In this document: positions 1 through 8,968 of the stretch, in pieces
Layout of the letters: each line of letters begins with the position of its first letter
Position numbering within the stretch: the first letter of the stretch is position 1
Assembly: GCF_003182195.1 (NCBI RefSeq)
Contig: NZ_QGTM01000010.1
Coordinates: 22,803-86,802 of the forward strand
Source: Halomonas sp. A11-A
Lineage (GTDB): Bacteria > Pseudomonadota > Gammaproteobacteria > Pseudomonadales > Halomonadaceae
Direction of reading: 5' to 3'
Length of the DNA: 64,000 nucleotides
Program-made: the position numbers and the translations under genes
Notes under the pieces: model-generated
Databases searched by the model: none
Seen by the model: only the letters and a program-made list of their open reading frames with translations
What the model was told of the DNA's origin: nothing

Positions 1-194
1 GGCGCGACGGCGCCATCAACTTCGCCACCGGCATGCTGGTCAGCGAGCTGCAGCTGCAGACCCAGCCGCGCCAGGCCACCGCCGCCATCAACCGCTTCCG
101 GCCGATCAGCGTCTCCCTCGGGGACATGAACCTCGAAGGTGAGTACGCCCTGCTGGTGGCGCCTAACCAGCTGGGCGTCGCCCTGCGCTACTGA
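1..194 (+). CDS. C-terminal end of an unrecognised protein, left direct-repeat copy
   Basis: The frame is open from the first base (codons begin at base 3) to a TGA at 192-194, giving 63 residues that end GEYALLVAPNQLGVALRY. The 192 bp from base 3 recur at 11800-11991 with three substitutions, after the CRISPR-Cas island. The 5' part lies outside the window, so I cannot tell whether this copy is the full-length gene. I do not recognise the family; no catalytic motif is visible. The next 68 bases (195-262) up to the first CRISPR repeat show no gene. Confidence 0.6.
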   Translation, partial: RDGAINFATGMLVSELQLQTQPRQATAAINRFRPISVSLGDMNLEGEYALLVAPNQLGVALRY

Positions 195-262
195 GCCGTG
201 ACGCACAGGCCGCGACGTCGGATCTAACTTGCCTGCACCGGAGACAATGCTTTGGTCCATCA

Positions 263-2061
263 CGGTTGAGCCCCGCGCCTGCGGGGATCGGGGTTCGCGC
301 CGTCCGGAGAGTCTACTTCTAGACGGTTGAGCCCCGCGCCTGCGGGGATCGGGGCGGCGTTGCGCTGGTGGTGGAGGCGCTCGACGGTTGAGCCCCGCGC
401 CTGCGGGGATCGGCTGGCCGCCGGCAGAGCCGCATCCCACGCACACGGTTGAGCCCCGCGCCTGCGGGGATCGGTACCACGTCTGGAAGCGTTCCACGGC
501 CGGCATCGGTTGAGCCCCGCGCCTGCGGGGATCGGACCAGCGACATCAACCTGCCCAGCCGCACCATCGGTTGAGCCCCGCGCCTGCGGGGATCGGATCT
601 CAGGCGTGCCCGGCGACCCCTACGCTGCCGGTTGAGCCCCGCGCCTGCGGGGATCGGGCGAGGACTTCGCGCGTCACATCGAAAAGGAACGGTTGAGCCC
701 CGCGCCTGCGGGGATCGGGCACTGGCCGGGAGGAAGGGATGAGATCTGGTCGGTTGAGCCCCGCGCCTGCGGGGATCGGCGCATCCGCGGCAATCAGGCC
801 GCCATGCTAGCCGGTTGAGCCCCGCGCCTGCGGGGATCGGCTGGGCGCCATCAACGAACTGCACAGCCTGGCCGGTTGAGCCCCGCGCCTGCGGGGATCG
901 GCTCCGCTGTCGCTGATCGACCAGCCGGGGGAACGGTTGAGCCCCGCGCCTGCGGGGATCGGGCGCTGCATGCTGTAGATGCGCTGATACGCCTCGGTTG
1001 AGCCCCGCGCCTGCGGGGATCGGCGATGGCGAATAAGATTAATGTGCTCATGATGCGGTTGAGCCCCGCGCCTGCGGGGATCGGTCACCATAGGTGGCGC
1101 GTAACCCGTCCAGGGTCGGTTGAGCCCCGCGCCTGCGGGGATCGGTCATCCTCAGTATAAAGATATTCTCTATCCGGGGGTTGAGCCCCGCGCCTGCGGG
1201 GATCGGATTGCCGCACAGCGACTAACAGAGGCAAAGGACGGTTGAGCCCCGCGCCTGCGGGGATCGGTTTCTCGTCACGCTTCCGCTGCTCGGCTGCGGC
1301 GGTTGAGCCCCGCGCCTGCGGGGATCGGGGCCCCGAGGCGCTATGCACCTCGGGGCCTTCCGGTTGAGCCCCGCGCCTGCGGGGATCGGGAGGCCCCAAC
1401 TTATCAAGAGCTGGAAGAGTGCGGTTGAGCCCCGCGCCTGCGGGGATCGGCTAAACATGGCGTCTACAGGGTCGGTATCATGCGGTTGAGCCCCGCGCCT
1501 GCGGGGATCGGGCACTGGCTATATCTACGCCAACCATTACCAGCGGTTGAGCCCCGCGCCTGCGGGGATCGGGCCCCGCCGCCCGGCACCTATGGCACCT
1601 ATCACGGTTGAGCCCCGCGCCTGCGGGGATCGGATCTAGCCGCATGGGCCGACGCCAACCGTCACCGGTTGAGCCCCGCGCCTGCGGGGATCGGCGCTAG
1701 CCCGCACAATCCACGCCGAGACGGGGCGGTTGAGCCCCGCGCCTGCGGGGATCGGATATGGATGCCGTCTACATGCTTGCTCATGGTCGGTTGAGCCCCG
1801 CGCCTGCGGGGATCGGGACAGGCTGGCGTGTTGGCGCCACGGTTGCCCCGGTTGAGCCCCGCGCCTGCGGGGATCGGGAAATCATCCAAGCCACCCTAGC
1901 GGCAGGGTACGGTTGAGCCCCGCGCCTGCGGGGATCGGGTAGAGTCTCTCGCTCTCCGCAAGGGAGGGATACGGTTGAGCCCCGCGCCTGCGGGGATCGG
2001 TACTTGGACACTGTAAGGTTCAGCTCTTACGGCGGTTGAGCCCCGCGCCTGCGGGGATCGG
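263..2061 (-). CRISPR. Type I-E CRISPR array, 30 repeats and 29 spacers
   Basis: Thirty 29-nt repeats (plus-strand start CGGTTGAGCCCCGCGCC) recur every 61 bp; 28 spacers are 32 nt and one (1939-1971) is 33 nt. The crRNA-sense strand is minus: there each repeat has a six-pair stem CCCCGC/GCGGGG and ends in the eight-base handle CTCAACCG, the layout cut by Cas6e. Repeats look identical from the leader end (2033-2061) to the distal end (263-291) except repeat 16 (1178), whose first plus-strand base is G instead of C. This uniformity suggests an active array. Orientation is fixed by the leader, the cas operon and the I-E repeat polarity. Confidence 0.98.
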
Positions 2062-2171
2062 ACTAATTGTAGATAGTTGATCTACAAAAGGAAAATCGCC
2101 GGCAGAAATTCCACCGGCGATTTTGCCTATTTTTTATACAGACTGATTTTTTAAAGAGCTTGAATTATCAG
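2062..2171 (-). promoter_or_regulatory. CRISPR leader between cas2 and the first repeat
   Basis: This 110-bp AT-rich stretch lies in the canonical leader position, between the end of cas2 and the newest repeat. It holds a perfect 8-bp inverted repeat TTGTAGAT/ATCTACAA (2067-2074 and 2080-2087) only five bases from the repeat, a longer terminator-like hairpin (2092-2124), and A/T runs at 2125-2153 with a TATAAA-like box read on the minus strand, which may be the array promoter. Which element drives pre-crRNA transcription or spacer integration cannot be decided from sequence. Confidence 0.7.
2092..2124. terminator. Bidirectional terminator-like hairpin in the leader
   Basis: An 11-bp perfect inverted repeat, AAAATCGCCGG and CCGGCGATTTT, with an 11-nt loop. 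Each arm ends in four T on its own strand, followed by a further T run on the plus side. It could stop cas operon transcripts before they enter the array; the array would then need a promoter closer to the repeats. Confidence 0.65.
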
Positions 2172-3385
<1,214 letters not shown>

Positions 3386-3411
3386 ACTGGCCTCCCTACC
3401 CGTGAGTATCG

Positions 3412-4110
3412 CTATGGCCGGCGGATCAACATCAGTCCACAACCAAAGGCCTTGGCACGCCCGATGCCCCGGGCCAAAGTCTCGATCAGGCGGCCCGGGT
3501 CGGCGACCTCCAGCAAGCCCTCGTAGTCCACGCTGGAGTATTGAATGGCGTCACGCCGACCAGGCTTCTGCAGGACATGCTGACGATAGGCTCCAACCTC
3601 CGGATCCACCGGTAGCCGGAAGCCCATCGTTTCTGCCCTCATATGCAGCCAGTCTCGCGCCGCCTGATCCATCGCCTGGACGCATTCCGGGCTAGTCCGC
3701 TGGCCCGGTGGAAAGGGTTTCTTTGCGGCCATCAGCACATCGCTACGGGGCGAGTGCCTGGCCCCCTCCACTCGTCGCGCCACCGTCGGATTGGCACGCA
3801 GCCGGAATGCCAGTTGCTCGCCTTCCCGCAGCGTCGGCGCAAAGGGCTTGCACTGCACATCGAGCAGGCCCGCGATGGAGATAGGCTCCCGGTCGGAGAG
3901 CACATAGAAGAGTGGCAGCCCCTTCGGGGGCTTGCCCTGCTCGGTGTCCTCTTCCAGCTCCTGACGAAACAGGAAGGGACGGGCACCCTCGTGGCCGGGA
4001 AATGCCTGCCAGAGCAGTTGGTGAGCGCCATAGGCGCCCCCCTGCATGATGTCGAACAGGGCTTCGCGGGAGAGGCCGTTGAGATCGACTCGAACACGTG
4101 AAAGATACAT
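3412..4110 (-). CDS. cas6e: crRNA-processing endoribonuclease Cas6e (CasE)
   Basis: A 232-residue RAMP-family RNase that cuts each repeat at the 3' base of its hairpin and stays in Cascade as the cap on the crRNA 3' end. The N-terminus MYLSRVRVDLNG is typical. Y27 and H30 (in GGAYGAHQLLW) have the Tyr-x2-His spacing of the catalytic pair known in Cas6e. The C-terminal glycine-rich loop GIGRAKAFGCGLMLIRR is the RAMP signature. Its start overlaps the cas5e stop by one base. Confidence 0.96.
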   Translation of the reverse strand: MYLSRVRVDLNGLSREALFDIMQGGAYGAHQLLWQAFPGHEGARPFLFRQELEEDTEQGKPPKGLPLFYVLSDREPISIAGLLDVQCKPFAPTLREGEQLAFRLRANPTVARRVEGARHSPRSDVLMAAKKPFPPGQRTSPECVQAMDQAARDWLHMRAETMGFRLPVDPEVGAYRQHVLQKPGRRDAIQYSSVDYEGLLEVADPGRLIETLARGIGRAKAFGCGLMLIRRP

Positions 4111-4865
4111 CAGCGCCCCTCCTCTGCACGCACATACCGCCGGAACTCGGTACGTGGCCCGAATTGCCAGCGACGCCGATTGAGTGGCCGATCCCACACA
4201 TCGCTGGACTCCACGCCGCGACTCTCACCATCCAACCGCTCGACTCCACCCTCCCAGGCGTACATCACATCACCTGGGAGTCTTAACGCGACTTCCTCAG
4301 CTTTTCTCTCTTTGCCAACCAGCACGGGAAACGCCGTATCCAGAGCCTCACGCAACTGCCCGGCCTGGATCACTCGGGGGGCCAATGGCGCCGCCAGGGG
4401 GCAGGACTTGCGACCGAGGTAGAGCGGGTATTGCGGTCGAAGCAGCGCTGCCTGCATCGCTTCGAGGGATATCTCTGCACTCTCAGTAGCCCACACCGCA
4501 ACAGTCCAGAGGCCGTCGCAGCGGTAGTCACGACTGGAGAGAATGGTATTGATCACCTTCTGTGGGGCACCCAATTCATCGCGTCGCGTGCGATAGGTCA
4601 CGCCCTTGCGATCACCCGGCACCTGGGCGGTGTGGTAGTCGCGCAAAAGAGTGCCGGGAGAGCGCTGCTTGATGGCAATACACACGCTATCCCCTAGGGC
4701 TTTCTGGCCGGCATCGTCCTCGCGCCTGATGCCAAGGGCTGCACCCAGCAGCCCCAGGATGGCGCCGCGTCCGGGATGCGTGGCAGTAGGGCGCGTCTCG
4801 CCTACCGCTGCCTCACCCCAGCTGGCAAGTGGAGCATAGAGCCGAAAGACAAGATATTCCGTCAT
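4110..4865 (-). CDS. cas5e: Cascade subunit Cas5e (CasD)
   Basis: A 251-residue subunit that binds the crRNA 5' handle and sits at the foot of Cascade beside Cse1. Recognition is by MTEYLVFRLYAPLASWGE at the start, HPGRGAILGLLGAALGI near residue 35 and YLGRKSCPLAAPL in the middle, all typical of the I-E Cas5 family. It follows cas7e after nine bases and runs straight into cas6e, as in standard I-E operons. Confidence 0.96.
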   Translation of the reverse strand: MTEYLVFRLYAPLASWGEAAVGETRPTATHPGRGAILGLLGAALGIRREDDAGQKALGDSVCIAIKQRSPGTLLRDYHTAQVPGDRKGVTYRTRRDELGAPQKVINTILSSRDYRCDGLWTVAVWATESAEISLEAMQAALLRPQYPLYLGRKSCPLAAPLAPRVIQAGQLREALDTAFPVLVGKERKAEEVALRLPGDVMYAWEGGVERLDGESRGVESSDVWDRPLNRRRWQFGPRTEFRRYVRAEEGR

Positions 4866-4874
4866 AACGGCTCC

Positions 4875-5948
4875 TTAATGGTCGGCGCTGAGAAACTCGA
4901 TCAGCCCATCGAGGTTACCCGTGACGACCTCGCCCTCGAGCTTGGTGCCCTGGTAACCAGGCAAGGCAGAGACGATATAGCGATGATCGGCACCCGCCCC
5001 ATAGGCTCCATCGAAGGCATTCACCTGAGTCTCGAGCCGTTCCACCGCATCACCGGCCTGATCTTGACCGGCCACCGGTCGCAGGAAGGCCACCGACAGC
5101 GAGCGCGGCTGCTGGTCACCCTTCTCGGCCAATACATAGCTGGCATGAGCGCGAGAGCCGAAGCTGTTCTGCTTGCCTTTCGGTGAAGTACGCACGGCGG
5201 CCTCCACCAGGGCAGCAATGGCCCGATCGGCCAGCTCGGTATCGCCGCTGAGGTTATCGACCAATTGCTGCCGATCGATGCAGATGTAGCTATAGAACAG
5301 TCCGGCCGCGAAGCCTGCCTCGCCGACATGGGCCGCGCCACGATGCTCGTCACCGGTATTGAGATCGTCCACGGCGGTGAAGTAGTCATCCTCCACCTCT
5401 GCCGCATGAACGGTGATGGCATGGGCAACCTGGCAGGCCGCCTCGACGTTATACTCCGGTACCGCCGCCAGCATGCGACCGAACAGGGCGATATCCGCGG
5501 CGGCCGGCTTGTGGCGCAGGAGATCCAGTTCGGCCTTCTCGGGCGCGCGATTCTCGGCGGCCAGCGTGTCGACCAGAGCATCCACCGCCGCCTGCTCCTC
5601 GGGTCCGATATGCACCAGTTGACTGGTCGCCAGCTCCCCCTTGGCGACATCGCCGAATACCTTGGCGATTTCCGTGGCCCAGGCACGCGCCTCTTTCTCC
5701 TTCACACCTTTTTCGATCAGGCGTTGCTCTGCCTCGAGACCCACGCGCTTGGTACGCTGGCCGCGGTGCTGACCCAGTGCCTCTTCGAACAGGGCGGAAG
5801 TGCGCCAGGTCCGCTTGAGGCTCTGGGAGGAAACACGCAGGCGCTTGGCACCGCCCATGATGGCGGTTTTCGGGCGCCCCAGGTCGTCACGGTTGAGGTT
5901 GGCCGGGGGATAGGAGGTCAGCAGATGCAGTTGAATGAAGTGGCTCAT
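4875..5948 (-). CDS. cas7e: Cascade backbone subunit Cas7e (CasC, Cse4)
   Basis: A 357-residue RAMP protein; six copies form the helical crRNA-binding backbone of Cascade. The N-terminus MSHFIQLHLLTSYPPANLNRD and the segments RVSSQSLKRTWRTS and YSYICIDRQQLVDNL are characteristic. The Cas7 thumb displaces every sixth crRNA base, which matters for the creR match described at 8330. Length is close to the usual value. Confidence 0.97.
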   Translation of the reverse strand: MSHFIQLHLLTSYPPANLNRDDLGRPKTAIMGGAKRLRVSSQSLKRTWRTSALFEEALGQHRGQRTKRVGLEAEQRLIEKGVKEKEARAWATEIAKVFGDVAKGELATSQLVHIGPEEQAAVDALVDTLAAENRAPEKAELDLLRHKPAAADIALFGRMLAAVPEYNVEAACQVAHAITVHAAEVEDDYFTAVDDLNTGDEHRGAAHVGEAGFAAGLFYSYICIDRQQLVDNLSGDTELADRAIAALVEAAVRTSPKGKQNSFGSRAHASYVLAEKGDQQPRSLSVAFLRPVAGQDQAGDAVERLETQVNAFDGAYGAGADHRYIVSALPGYQGTKLEGEVVTGNLDGLIEFLSADH

Positions 5949-5981
5949 GCGTTCAGTTCCCTGTCTTGGATGGAAGTTCGA

Positions 5982-6638
5982 TCAGTCGCTGGCGCGCTGA
6001 TAGCGGGACAGCGCCTCGAAATAGTCGTTGGCCCATAGGAAGCCGAGGCGTCCCGTAGGCTGGGGTGCCAGCACCCCTTGAGACTCACGCCACCAGAGCG
6101 CGATATTGTCGGCGAGATGAACAACGCTGACTCCCTGCTTGTCGATCAGCGCCAAGGCGCGTCGTAATCGCTGCACCAGCTCTTCCGGTGTCTGACAGGT
6201 CAGCATCTGCTGGAAACGCAGCTCGCTCATATGGGGTTTGCCGGTTTCCTTCTTCTGTTTGCCTAGCTGGCTGCCCAAGGTGGCACTGGGGGTCTCGGCT
6301 CTTACCTCGGCCAGCACCAGCGCAATGCAGGCCCAGGTCTGCAGCCGCAGATTGCGTCGCTTCTCGCTTTGGCCTTCGGACTCCGGCAGCCGGTGCCAAA
6401 GATGCCGAAAAGCCTCGGTCAGCATAGCGGCCTCCGGCGATTCACAGCGCCGCAGCATGGCTCGCACCCCCTTCGGCCAGGGGGGCGCCGAGGTAAAGGC
6501 CTTCAGTTCCTCGGCGGGCAAGGTCAGGCGCTGCCACCAGCGGCGCACGGCAAAGGCTTCTTCAGGCGTGAGTGCCCGCAGTCGTTCGGGCACCACTGGT
6601 GTCGCTTTCTCCACCTGTGGTTCTGCTGTCTCACTCAT
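5982..6638 (-). CDS. cse2: Cascade small subunit Cse2 (CasB)
   Basis: A 218-residue, mainly alpha-helical protein; two copies line the belly of Cascade and stabilise the displaced DNA strand. The region AVRRWWQRLTLP and the C-terminal LADNIALWWRESQGVLAPQPTGRLGF-type segment identify the family. It starts four bases inside the cse1 3' end (ATGA overlap) and precedes cas7e. The charged N-terminal 20 residues are not conserved features that I recognise. Confidence 0.94.
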   Translation of the reverse strand: MSETAEPQVEKATPVVPERLRALTPEEAFAVRRWWQRLTLPAEELKAFTSAPPWPKGVRAMLRRCESPEAAMLTEAFRHLWHRLPESEGQSEKRRNLRLQTWACIALVLAEVRAETPSATLGSQLGKQKKETGKPHMSELRFQQMLTCQTPEELVQRLRRALALIDKQGVSVVHLADNIALWWRESQGVLAPQPTGRLGFLWANDYFEALSRYQRASD

Positions 6639-8317
6639 GGCGCGACCTCCTCCGTTGTTGTGCTTTCCTTGCTACCCGTTAACGCGAATCCACCCTTCTT
6701 GGCGAACTGGGTGATGACCTTGCTGCCCTTGCTGCGCCCGGAGAGCCAGGCCTGCAGATTGCGCCGGGCCCCGGTGATGCGTTTCATATCGAGCTCGGCC
6801 ACAGGACCGCTCAGGGCTTGTGTATCGAACAACCGCAGGGCTTCCCGTTGGAGCACGCGATACCAGCCCTCGGCGATCTCCGTCGGCATATGCGTGCTCT
6901 TGCCGTCGAGCAACGCCCGCTGCATGCCAAATAGGGCATGGAAGAAGCCAGCCTGGGTCGCCTCATAGAACTGGCTATCGATGGGGCTCATGTCCCCCTT
7001 GGCATCGGCAGGGCGCGAGAACCAGGCAGCCTTGATCTGGTTGCGTAGCATCCACGCCACCTGGCGAGCCAGTTCGGTCACGTCCTGAACCCAGGATCTG
7101 AGCACTTCTTGCTGCTCGGACGGCACCGCCACTAGCGGCATCTCGACGCTATACCAGCCGCGAGGCTTCATGTTGTCCATGTCGTAACCGAAGGCCCAGA
7201 GCCTGGCATGCCGGAGCAGCGGCTCGAATGCCTCACCTTCGCGCCGCGCCTGCCGATTGGCCGGCACCTTGCCATGCAGGTAGTCATGCACCACGGTTGC
7301 AGGCAGGGCGCCACTGTTCTCAGTATCCTCGAGCACCAGGTGCGACCAGTGCCGATACCCCAAGCCTCCCGGCTGCCCCTTGGTGGAAAGCGGCGGCTCG
7401 TTGGGTTTCTTGGGGTCACGACGATAGGGGGTCAAAGGGTGCTGCCAGGGGCCGTCGTAGTTGGCGCCATAGTTCTTGGCGCGAATCTCGGCGACAGATC
7501 GTGAGGTTTCCCGCCCGCAGAGATCGCACCGGCAGGGGGCGTCCTCGAAGAGCAGGCGAAAACGGCGCGGCATCGCCCAGTAGGCGTGCAGGGCATGCAT
7601 GGCATCCGGGACGACCACGGCGCCTTTCCTATCGCTGAGCCGAGTTGGCCCCATCCAGGGAAAGAGAGAGTCGTCGTCAGGTCGCGGCGCCTCGGCCTTG
7701 CCCTGCCGTGAAAGGGATTGGCTTGGCATCACATTCAGCCATAACCGCTGCCAGAGGCTGGCCTGAGCATCCTCCGGCAAGACCAGAGTCGTCAACGGGC
7801 CACCGCCACGCAGCCCCACCCGGTAGCCAGCGCCACCGGATGGGGCATTGATCTGTAGGGTAAACAGGGCCAGGGCCGCACAATCAGGGCAGATCGCCTC
7901 GACTCGCCCCCGCTTGACGAAGTGATCGGTGTTGAGCTTGAGGCCATTGGCACCGGGGGAGTCGATCAGCAGCCCCGAGACGGACGTCGGCTTGGCATCC
8001 TCCAGAGGATCCCGGTCCTGCATAAAGCGCGGGCCATCGCCATCGAGCTCGAAGGCCGGCGCCAGGTGTTCAAAGGCTGCCTCGAGCGCCTCGCGACTCG
8101 GTGGTTCGTCAACGCGATCCAGCCAGTCATCGTGATCCCCGGGAAGAAGCGCGGTCTGCAGCAGGCCTATCAGCCACTGGTAGGCGGCGCCCTGGAAGTC
8201 CGCCCGGGGCAGTGCCAGATCGATGACCTCGGGGTCGGCGATGGCCAAGGGTGAGCGGTAGGCGATGCTGCCATCCCTGAAGCGGAAGGGTAGCCACGTG
8301 CTTACGAGCAGATTCAT
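6635..8317 (-). CDS. cse1: Cascade large subunit Cse1 (CasA, Cas8e)
   Basis: A 560-residue Cas8e, which recognises the PAM, opens the target duplex and recruits Cas3. The start MNLLVSTWLPFRFRDGS and the WNP-like region are family traits. Two cysteine pairs, CPDCAAL near residue 140 and CRCDLCG near residue 263, could bind zinc as in some other Cse1 proteins. GGAGG lies seven bases before the ATG. It heads the Cascade-adaptation operon; the upstream 211 bp contain the candidate self-targeting RNA and its target. Confidence 0.97.
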   Translation of the reverse strand: MNLLVSTWLPFRFRDGSIAYRSPLAIADPEVIDLALPRADFQGAAYQWLIGLLQTALLPGDHDDWLDRVDEPPSREALEAAFEHLAPAFELDGDGPRFMQDRDPLEDAKPTSVSGLLIDSPGANGLKLNTDHFVKRGRVEAICPDCAALALFTLQINAPSGGAGYRVGLRGGGPLTTLVLPEDAQASLWQRLWLNVMPSQSLSRQGKAEAPRPDDDSLFPWMGPTRLSDRKGAVVVPDAMHALHAYWAMPRRFRLLFEDAPCRCDLCGRETSRSVAEIRAKNYGANYDGPWQHPLTPYRRDPKKPNEPPLSTKGQPGGLGYRHWSHLVLEDTENSGALPATVVHDYLHGKVPANRQARREGEAFEPLLRHARLWAFGYDMDNMKPRGWYSVEMPLVAVPSEQQEVLRSWVQDVTELARQVAWMLRNQIKAAWFSRPADAKGDMSPIDSQFYEATQAGFFHALFGMQRALLDGKSTHMPTEIAEGWYRVLQREALRLFDTQALSGPVAELDMKRITGARRNLQAWLSGRSKGSKVITQFAKKGGFALTGSKESTTTEEVAP

Positions 8318-8329
8318 GCCACCTCCAAT

Positions 8330-8343
8330 AAATTTGTATATTC
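8330..8343 (+). promoter_or_regulatory. Candidate protospacer of the crRNA-like element, upstream of cse1
   Basis: The plus strand reads AAA (8330-8332) then TTTGTATATTC (8333-8343), 16-26 bases before the cse1 start. The pseudo-spacer at 8408 reads TTTGTGTATTC: ten of eleven bases agree and the only mismatch is position 6, the base that Cascade flips out. AAA occupies the PAM position; it resembles but is not the canonical AAG. An R-loop here would span roughly 8333-8364, covering the cse1 upstream region and a TATACA-like element read on the minus strand. Confidence 0.5.
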
Positions 8344-8378
8344 AGCTCCAACAACATAGACCATACTTCTCAAGCGGC

Positions 8379-8457
8379 AACCTCCTCGCTGGCACGGGGC
8401 TGAACCGTTTGTGTATTCGAGAGCCGCACAGATCCCCGCCGGGGCGGGGCTTTTTCT
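8379..8457 (+). ncRNA. Candidate CreR/CreA-type crRNA-like RNA between cse1 and DUF29
   Basis: Bases 8379-8407 align without gaps to the array repeat (crRNA sense) at 21 of 29 positions. Five of six stem pairs survive, one as a G-U wobble, and the handle is CTGAACCG against CTCAACCG. A 21-nt pseudo-spacer (8408-8428) follows, then 8429-8457, which matches the repeat at 21 of 29 but also forms CCCCGCC/GGCGGGG followed by TTTTT, so it can end the RNA. CATACT (8362-8367), with TATTCA 17 bases before it, is a weak promoter candidate. Known CreA and CreR RNAs have this degenerate repeat, short seed-spacer, degenerate repeat plan and steer Cascade to a promoter beside the cas genes. Expression is not shown. 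Confidence 0.6.
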
Positions 8458-8528
8458 CGCTGGTCCAACAACGCCACCGCGCTTATGATGTCCAATGACC
8501 GATGTAGCAAGAGCCTTGGAGCCATGTA

Positions 8529-8960
8529 ATGTCGACTCATTACGATCAGGACACCTACGCTTGGGCACTGGAGCAGGCAACACTGCTGCGTTCTGGAAAG
8601 CTGGATCAGCTCGATGTCGAACATCTTGCTGAGGAGATCGAGAGCATGGGCAAGAGCGAGCGCCGCGCCCTGATCAGTCAGCTGGCCCGACTCCTGATGC
8701 ATTTGCTGAAATGGGAATATCAACCTGAGCGCCGCTCGCGCAGCTGGCGCCTGACTATTCAGGATGCTCAAGTTAAAGCCTCTCGACTGCTTGCCGACAA
8801 CCCAAGCCTGAAGGCAACACTGCCCGAGCTGATGGCCAGTGCTTACGACGATGCGCGGCGGGCCGCCGCCATCGAGACCGACATGGAGCCGGATGCCTTT
8901 CCCGATACCTGCCTGTACAGCTTCGATGAGGCCATGGCATTCAAGCCCGATACCCATTGA
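8529..8960 (+). CDS. DUF29 family protein inside the cas locus
   Basis: A 143-residue protein of the DUF29 family: the opening YDQDTYAWALEQATLLRSG, HLAEEIESMGKSERR and a helix ending in HLLKWEYQPERRS are the family hallmarks. No enzyme motif or membrane segment is seen; the fold should be all-helical. Molecular function is unknown. It lies on the strand opposite to cas3 and cse1 and separates them, ending eight bases from the cas3 stop. GGAG precedes the ATG. It may be a passenger, or an accessory or regulator of the locus. Confidence 0.9.
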   Translation: MSTHYDQDTYAWALEQATLLRSGKLDQLDVEHLAEEIESMGKSERRALISQLARLLMHLLKWEYQPERRSRSWRLTIQDAQVKASRLLADNPSLKATLPELMASAYDDARRAAAIETDMEPDAFPDTCLYSFDEAMAFKPDTH

Positions 8961-8968
8961 GGCTTATC

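Noticed and set aside
319..2011. Several long minus-strand reading frames across the CRISPR array
   Set aside because: They are made of translated repeats (for example PIPAGAGLNR and DPRRRGAQP in rotation) because the 61-bp period keeps frames open; they are not genes.
2067..2090. A partial match of the pseudo-spacer seed (TTTGT) in the leader on the minus strand
   Set aside because: Only five consecutive seed bases agree, with further mismatches at positions 7 and 10; this is chance level.
8429..8457. Treating the second repeat-like hairpin as strong proof of a CRISPR origin
   Set aside because: A GC-rich terminator stem can resemble the repeat stem by chance, and its handle part is replaced by TTTTT. 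I rely on the first repeat-like block and the seed match instead.
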